From the NCBI RefSeq assembly GCF_000003815.2, contig NC_049981.1, positions 6,156,904 through 6,220,903 of the forward strand: a DNA stretch of 64,000 nucleotides, read 5' to 3'. Source of the stretch: Branchiostoma floridae (lineage: Eukaryota; Chordata; Leptocardii; Amphioxiformes; Branchiostomatidae). Shown piece after piece: positions 37,301 through 46,300 of the stretch. Made by a program: the position numbers and the translations under genes. The notes beneath the pieces are model-generated. The model searched no databases. It saw only the letters and a list, made by a program, of their open reading frames with translations, and was not told the origin of the DNA. Numbering within the stretch: position 1 is the stretch's first letter; the number at the start of each line of letters is the position of its first letter.

Positions 37301-40300
37301 CCTGGGTGCCGTGCGTCAGAAGAAAAACGAACATTTTTGCAAATAATAATTATATAAAACGTTATCTGGCAAGCTTAGTTTTGCTGCCGCCAAGTTTGGA
37401 ATATGTGACATGTAACAAAGCTGCTGGCGTCATTATTGGTGACCTTGAATATCACAACACTTGTTTACGGCGGTATCAATTACTCCATGTCCCTATCAGT
37501 GTAACTCGACATACGGCCAAACATGGTATTTAAATCGCTTACAAAACGCGTGCAAATCAACTCTTTGAGGACTTGAATTGTCGACAACTAATATCTCCAG
37601 GTTTGTGTCTTAGGGATTTTTGGAATATTCAGGCAATTTTGAATCACGAGTCTTTGAGTGTGAAAAACATGAGTTTTCGACCTTATCTTGGCTGTAAAAA
37701 TAGTTCTAAGTTCAAAAGTCCCTAAGACAGAAAGTTTGATCTTACAATCATTACTCATATGATATACAAGATTTGGATTTTCAGTCAAATTTAGGACCGA
37801 TCTAAATATGGCGTTTTTTTTTTTGTGTGTGTGTGCACCAAACACCCTAAAGGAACCAACTAGGCATATTTTAGAAAACATTGAAACGAAACTGTGCATC
37901 ACACGTACACGGTAAGATTTGACGTGAACACGCTGCTAATTTTCATTTAATCTCGACGAGATACGGGTAAGAGGTTACTTTTCTAACTATCACGATCTTG
38001 TAAAAGTTGTTTCAGTCACCGTCAGCCCTCCGCGGGGACCGCGCGGGAGCCCCCGGTAACAGGTGTGACAGCGATCTCGCCCCCCTTTAGCGTTTTCGCC
38101 CCCCCCCAAGAGCAGCTGGTTTATAATACTACATATTACAGGTGCGCTACCTGGCACTATACTGCACCTGGGGAGTAACGTATATGGTGTGTTACCTGGT
38201 ACCTATATGGAACCTTATTACCGTACCGTAAGTTGTCATACCTCGAAAGTCGATACTATATCGTTCGGTGCAAACATGACATTGAAATGAAAAAGACAAT
38301 TTTTGCAGCTGAGGTGGCATAAAAACAGTGCTATACTGCGAACGTATAAATCAACACCGTCTATGGTACGGAATACGTCAGCTATATGTTTTCAATTTGT
38401 CACAGTGTTTTCTTTCTTGTGCTGGAAACATTTCCAAAGCACTAACAAAAACACACGTGAATAATAGTTTCTCATTATAAACACTATCTACGCGCAAGTT
38501 GATATAGCTGTTGCTAAATGCTACACAAACACTGGTAAAGTACCAGTCTTAAGAAACACGGGTAAATGCATCAGTTCCTAAATACTAGAAAAAACAGTCA
38601 TGTTGGAGGTGAAGATATCCCTTGGCCAGGTGCATAATACCAAAATGTGCGTTATTCTAATTAATACCTAATATTTGCATAATTAATAAAGATATTACAT
38701 AGTTCTTTTGTGGTCACTTCAAGGTAGAGACTTCATATTGGAGATATATAGGTTGCTTGAGGACAGGTGAATACAATGAAATACATCTTATGTCAAGACT
38801 AAGGTATATGCAATAATGGGAATACAAGGGACCCAACCCTCCTTGTCTGAAACAAGTTCAACTATCTTATTACGTTAATATTGATACTATGAATGGAGTT
38901 ATGCATCAAACTCGTGTACTTATATCATTCTGAAACTGTATTTTGTGATTTATACCAATCAACTTCTAAAATGTCATGTAAACCCGTTTTTTTGGTGGGG
39001 GGGCGAAATCGCTAAAGGGGGGCGAGGTAGGGGGGCGAGATCACTAGCCGGGGGAGGGCGAGATCGCTAGTGATTTCGCCCCGGGGGGGCGAGATCGCTA
39101 GTGATTTCGCCCCCGGGGGGGGCGAAATCACGGGGGGGGGGGCAAAATACAAAAACGGGGGCCCCCGGGGCCGGGAAACCCCCCCCCCGGGGGGGGGAAA
39201 CCCAAGCAACCCCCCCCGGGAAGGGAGAACCCAAGAAAACGGCCCCCGGGGGGGGGGAGAAAACGGGGGGGGGGGGGGCCCGAATTTCCTCTTACACCGG
39301 TACTCCACGTTCGAATGGAAACTTTTGGGCCAAATTTTACCATCGTGGAAGATACCAAGTATTGATGAAATCCGCGTGAAGGAATCCGAGTATAGGATGG
39401 TTATAATTTTCTTTATGATATTGCCGGCCATCTTGGAATTTGACCGAGTAAGTCATTGCATTAGCATAATTTATTAATATCTAGTTATAAATTCCACACT
39501 AAGATGTGTTAGATATTGCAGATATAATGAAACAGGTGTAGTTTAGCAAGAAAAGCTTACGTTGGCGTCGTACGTTGGCGCGGGCACTTTTAGACCCCCC
39601 TCCCCCCAGTCTTGAGAGGGTTAACAGAAAAGGGGGGCTTTCCGACGGAGCAAAAGACTAATCCGCACCACCTTGCGATTACTTTGTCTTACTTTTGTTT
39701 CCTATTAGACTCTTTAAAATTGTCATCATCTCCTTTCCATATCAATTCATAGGTAGGGTATGAACTTGCTCTTCAAATAGATGTTGTCTGAAATGTCTGA
39801 TATTCAACAAAACCACATCCAGTTGGTTACCTGCATGTATGCAGGTATGGTTTTCACGGGCGTGGGAATTTTTTGTAGCTGGGGATGTAGGACGCCGTAT
39901 CTCGAGAACGGATGGTGCGAGCACAACGATTTTTGGTACGTGGGTTGGGGGTGGTAGCCTGACACTCAGGTGTGATTTTGGGCCTCCTGGTGCTTGACCT
40001 TGACATTGAAGATGACATTTTTTGTGTTTTTGGGCACTTTTGGCGCTGTGTGCCCGGAACGATACGCGCCATAGTGACGATTTTTGGTGCATGGGTGGGG
40101 AGTTGTTAGCCTGAGTATCATCCTTATTCTACCGGGGCTCCTTACACTCGCTACCCCTAAAAAATTTTTAGGGAAGTGACTGTAAGGAACCCCGGTAGAA
40201 ATAGGATGGTACCCAGGCTAGGGAGTTGTTGCCTGTTGCCTAGGAATGACTTTGGGCCTAGTCGCGTTTGAACTTGACACGGCAGGTCGAATTTTGTGTC

Positions 40301-43300
40301 CGGGAGGGGTATTTCCGGAGTTATATCTTCTGAACGGTTGGTGCGGGCGCAATGATATTTGGCACATGTGTTGGCGGTGGCTGAATAATTCTCAATTTTG
40401 ATTTTGGCGCCCTTGGTGCTTGAACTTGACATTCCAGGTTACCTTTTGTGCGGGCACGGGGCGTGCGCTGTATCTCCGGAACGCAAGGTGCCATTGTGTT
40501 GTTATTTGGTACATGAATTGGTGCTGATGTCCTGGTGGACAGGTTTGATTTTGGGCCTCCTAGTGCTTGAACTTGATACTGTAGGTTGACCCTGTTTTTG
40601 TGTGGTTGGGGCATCCCCCCTATATCTGCTTGGTTGTGAGAACAGATTACAGTTGGGTGTAGAACCATCATCTGGTCTTGGCCACCTTCAATGTATCAGG
40701 TTACTTTGTATCAACAGTGTTTTGTTCTGGTACAAGTTCCTTTACCCTGTTTGGCAATCAGCAGAAGATACAACTTTCTAAAGTGAAGGAGAAATGTATA
40801 GAGCTTGAGTGTAAGACAAAGGTATGTGAATGATTTTTCCTGTGTTTCTTGTTGTTTCTTTGGGGATGCCATTTTCGTATTGTATGCAGGTAATTTGTAG
40901 TTTGGGGCTAGTCATATTCGCTTGATTTTCGGGCCTGCTTAATCTATAGTACGGGCAGGGTTAAGTGGTAGAGGCTTTGTTCTGTTTTAAATTTGGTATC
41001 TTTTGTTGCATTTTGTCACTGCAAAATATGATGAAATTGTTTCCCCCTCTAACCAACTGCTCATTACCTGCATGTATGCAGGTATAGTTTTCAGGGGCGT
41101 GGGAACTTTTGGAAGCTGGGGATTTAGGGCGCTGTATCTTGAGAACGGATAGTGCGAGCACAACGATTTTTGGTACGTGGGTTGGGGGTGGTAGCTTGAC
41201 ACTCAGGTTCGATTTTGGGCCTCCTGGCGCTTAAACTTGACATTGCAGGTGGCATTTTTGGTGTTTTGGGGGCACTTTTGGCGCTGTGTGTCCGGAATGA
41301 TACGCACCATTGCGACGATTTTTGGTGCATGGGTGGGAAGCTGTTGCCTGTTGCCTAGGATTGACTTTGGGCCTTGTCGCGTTTGAACTTGACACGGCAG
41401 GTCGAATTTTGTGTCCGGGAGGGGTATTTCCGGAGTTATATCTTCTGAACGGTTGGTGCGGGCGCAATGATATTTGGCACATGTGTTGGCGGTGGCTGAA
41501 TAATTCTCAATTTTGATTTTGGCGCCCTTGGTGCTTGAACTTGACATTCCAGATTACCCTTTGTTCGGGCACTGCGCGTGCGCTGTATCTCCGGAACGCA
41601 AGGTGCCATCGTGTTGCTATTTGTTACGTGAGTTGTTGCTGGTGTCCTGGTGGTCAGGTTTGATTTTGGGCCTCCTAGTGCTTGAACTTGATACTGTAGG
41701 TTGACCCTGTTTTTGTGTGGTTGGGGCATCCCCCAATATCTGCTTGGTTTGGTTGGGTTTGGGTTGATTGATAGGTCTTTAAGCTTAGGTGTAGAATCGT
41801 CATCTGTTTTTGCACTGGCTTCTGCCACCTTCAATGTATCAGGTTACTTTGTATCAACAGTGTTTCCAGCCAGATGATGTACTAGTTCAGTTCAGTTTGT
41901 ACTAGTATCTGTTGCTGTTAGGTACAATTTGAGTTTGCTTCTTAGTCTTTGTGGTGTTTTGAGAGTTTAAAGTTCTGGTACAAGTTCCTTTACCCTGTTT
42001 GGCAATCAGAAGAAGATACAACTTTCTAAAGTGGAGGAGAAATGTATAGAGCTTGAGTGTAAAAGACAGGTATGTATATTATCTTCCTGTGTGTCTTGTT
42101 GTTTCTTTGGGGATGCCATTTCCGTATTGTATGCAGGTAATTTGTTGTTTGGGGCTAGTCATGGTCGCTTGATTTTTGGGCCTGCTTAATCTATAGTGAA
42201 TACAGGGTTAAGTGGTAGACGCTTTGTTCTATTTTAAATTTGGTATCGTTTGTTGCATTTTGTCACTTAGGTTTAGGTTTTAGTTGGATGATTGAATAAA
42301 AATATCATACCACCCTGGGGACTAACTGTTGCTGCTGGATGGGGGCTACCACTATTCTATGTTGTCTATGGAACTACTGTAAAAACTTAATTGGTCAAAT
42401 TATGCAAATAACCTTCCAGTGTCAAGTGTTATAGCACTCCAGAAATAAATCTTTAATGAATATCATTGCCACACTAAGGAGATTTAGCAGCTGCATTAGG
42501 TCATTACATTGAAATAGGAAGATATCAGTACTGAATATATCAGATGTGACAGAATACTAGTAACTACAAGGGCTATCTGAGACAAAAAAAGGTAGGAAAA
42601 GTCGTCTCAACAAATTCAAGGTACTGTGGTTGGTTACATGGTTAAGAAATCCAAAATAAGTAATGTTCATCCATGCCCAAACTTACACATTTCGAAAATG
42701 GAATTTCAGACTTTTGCATGGTGCACATTTTCCAACCACGCAAACATGGACAAAAAGGGGAAAAATACACAATAGGTCTACAGACACCCAATACATTTCA
42801 TGCAGGCCTGAGGTCTACGAACTCTTGTTGTAACTGTTTTTGTGTATACTATATAAACATGATTCAAACGAACTTTTTGGTGTTGCCCAATCACTCCATA
42901 TTGGAGTAGAAAGGTCGACATTTGCTCGTATAGCATATTTCAATCCATCCCCATCTCCAAGCAAACATTTAGTGTCCTATATCAACCTTTGGTAGAAAGT
43001 GACCTAAAACAAAACGTCATCCCACTCCATAATGGATTTTGGGAAATTGTTGCCCCCCCCCCCCCCCTTATACAACAAAGGACTCTTCTAGAACACCCCT
43101 ATCAATGCAAAACGAACAGGCCTATGTGACCCATTTGTCATTCCCAGTGTTCAAGCTACTCCATACCAAATTCTAGCTCATTTGGCGTTTTCGTGACACA
43201 TGAAGCCAAATATCCATTGTTGGTCAAAAATGGCAAAAAGAAACACAACCTTTAACAATTCTGAAGTGGATGGGGCCCTGTAGGTATACAGCGTGCATAT

Positions 43301-46300
43301 CCTCATACCAAATAATATCCTAGTCTAAAAATGGCAAAAAATCACAAAATTTATCAATTTTAAGTAATGTAAGCCAGAGGTGTAAAAGAAGTAATGTGGG
43401 TACGCGCACATGACCTACTCGGTGACCTCCATACTAAATTTCAGATTATTTGCTTTGGATGAAAGGGCATAGGAGCCAAAAATATACATTTGTAGTAAAG
43501 AAAATGGCAAAAAAACTCATTTTCGAAGTAATGTATGCAAACATGCTGATGTCCTACGGGCAAATGTCCAATGCACATCTGTAACAATTTTCTGGGTAAA
43601 AAAACGGCCCAAAATATTGATGGTGTCCTATTGGCATATGTGCAATGCACATCTTGAAATTTGGGGTCATTAGGTTGTAGGGGCAACAAGGACTTAAAAT
43701 ATATATGTTTAGTCTATAAATGAACCCAAAACTGAATAAAGTAAACTTAAGGCCTCTATTAAAAAAGTGAAGAAAAACACAAGAGGAACTTGCTATTTCT
43801 ACCCCCACGCAAAATTTCAGCTTATTTCACTAAAGACTGAAAAAAAAGCTGATCCATTTCAAGATTTGGCAGAAGAAGAAGGAGAGGAAGAGACATGACA
43901 ATAAACAATGCATTTCAATCAATGTATGGATTCAAATATAAATTCATTGCAATCCATACTATGTGTGGATTGAAACATAAAAGCAATATTTTTCAATCCA
44001 CGTTTGTATCTAAAAAAAACGAATTTAAAGTTATTCTATCTAGAGAAGAGGTAAAGCTTGAATTCTTATCACAAGTTTAACTGTTCCAGAACTTTTAAGC
44101 ATTTGGAATCATGTCTTAAACTATGGCAATTGTCGTGTTTTAAATACATGCTAAATAAATCAGTGTAAGACTACGCACTTAAATTGTTAACATGTTTTGG
44201 GTTAAAGGGCCCCAAAACATGTTTGACCCGTTACCTTGGCAATAATCGGTGTTGATCAGAAGAAATATTTTTAGAAGTTGTGGGTCAAGCACTGACGATC
44301 GCTGTGCAAACTTTGATGTGGGCCTTATCAACTTCGACATGTACGTGCCTCCATAGTTTTATTGGCAAACATTTGGGCAAAGTTTAAAGTACAATTACAA
44401 TCTTATTGCCAGCATGAAGTCTAGAACACTGGCTGCAAACATGGTCGAATTCCCAAACCTTTACTTTAACGTAATATATAGCTTACTCCATAACACAGTC
44501 ATTGATAACGGGGCCGTCTGATACTCTCAGAATCAATTGCAGAACACTTAGATTAATTTAAACAATAGTTTTCTTCGGCACACAAGCAAACAGTGCACAT
44601 TTATGGACAAGTTAACCCTATCCAGACTGGGCTTTTTGGGCCTTCCCTGTCCTGGGGGGGGGGGGGGGCTCATTCGACCCCCTTCGTATTTTCAAAACGG
44701 CTTACTGTACGATCACCAAATTTGCAGAGGGGGTTGTGCTCGTTAAGTTTCATAATTCCTGAAATTTTCATATCATTATGACGTAAAATGACGTAATTAT
44801 GACGTCATTAATTGATATTTTTGGCTAAAACGGGGAATTTCCATAATACCTAGATATCTCACTGAAAAAAGTTACCAATAATGGTTTCTTATCAATATTT
44901 AAGTGTTACAAGACTTCTGTTGTCAAAAGCCGACGCAACGACGTCAAAATGACGTCATAGAATGACGTCATCTGTAGTTTAGCTATCCGCCATCTTGGAT
45001 TATCAACCTTTAATTTTTCAAGATACATTTTTTTCAACATATAACGCTAAAACCCCATGGAAATGGATTAGAAACATTCACATGAATGTTTTCTGTAAGA
45101 AAATACCACGTAGTGATGAAATCTGAGTGAAAATAAGCTTGTTATACTTTAAATCATGATATTGTCGGCCATCTTGGATTTTGACCAATTACGTCATCTC
45201 ATTAGCATAATTTATGAATATTCAATTATGAATGTTCAACTAAGATGTGTTAGATATTAAACATATATGAAAAGAAGTTTAGTTTAGAAAGAAAATCTTT
45301 AAATCCCATTGTTTAAACCAAAATTAGTGATTTTTGTAAAATTTGCCTTTCAGAAACCCGTTGCCATGGCAACACGAAAAATCATAAACTTATCCAATTT
45401 TTTCAGAATTGTTGCCAGCAATATTCTAGGAAAACTCACGAAGTTTGGTTGTTCTAGCACAAGCTGTTTGGGAGATATAGGAGGTCAAAGTTGGCGCAGG
45501 CACTTTTAGCCCCCCCCCCCCCCCAGGTCTGGATAGGGTTTTAAGTTGACTGATAAACATTTGAAGTTTATCTTACACTGATGAAGACAGCAGATAGATG
45601 GTCTAAACGTCTGTAGAGAAGCAAGATTAGTTTGTGTGCCTTAAACTACGAGGGTGAGTCAGAAAGTAATGCAAGTGGTTTCATAATAGGCTTGTTCTTT
45701 AATCAATTGAGTTGAAATTTGGCACAAAAGTAGAGGCATATGTCCTAGCTCTTGATATTGAATGTTTTAAATTTGGTCTTTATCATTTTATGAGCAACTG
45801 AGTTGATTTTAAGATGAACACACCCTTGGTAGCTTGTCAGACTATCAAGTCCTCTAAATCTGACCCACTGAAAATCATTGTAGGAGGTTGAAAATATATT
45901 TGTATGATACCGAATGTCTCTTTAGGTTGCGTGCCAATTTTCATTTCTACACTCGTAATGGTTCTTTATTTACAGCTGCTAGGATGCAGTAAGTTGTGTC
46001 ATAGACTAATAGAGCTGTTGGATTTATACTCGAATTCGTGAGTTGTTAGTTAAAAGACTACTTTTCCATTAACCAAAAGAAACGAAACTTTACACAGTTA
46101 TTAACTGTTTAAAGGCCCAAAAGTGTCATTTCGCTTCGTTAATGGGAAAAAAGGCTACACAAAGTTTTAATCATAACACTGCAGATCTCATGACCCTGAC
46201 GACTGCCTTTATCTCACTCTACACCAGCATCGAAAAAAGAAAAACTGCTCGGATTTCAGAGTTGAAATTAAACATGTGGCTTATAGAGAAATGCAGCTTT

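Larger units (their letters stand above)
37114..39347. mobile_element. CAC-terminated DNA transposon inserted in MITE copy D
   Basis: The terminal inverted repeats CACGATGGTAAARTTTGGCC run about 30 bases with few mismatches. They are flanked by a 3-bp duplication GAA (37111-37113 and 39348-39350). The empty site in copy E shows a single GAA. Ends beginning CAC and 2-3 bp duplications fit the CMC (CACTA/Chapaev) group, but no transposase is present to confirm it. Confidence 0.75.
36550..39620 (+). mobile_element. piggyBac-like MITE (copy D), split by a 2.2-kb insertion
   Basis: The left part ends at 37113. The right part resumes at 39348 (ATACCAAGTATTGATGAAAT) and ends GAGAGGG followed by TTAA. 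Joined, they follow copy E. It carries CCGCCATCTT and TGACGTCA motifs. Confidence 0.8.

Noticed and set aside
39012-39477. Pro/Gly-rich frames of 76-139 codons
   Set aside because: They come from G and C runs in a low-accuracy tract.
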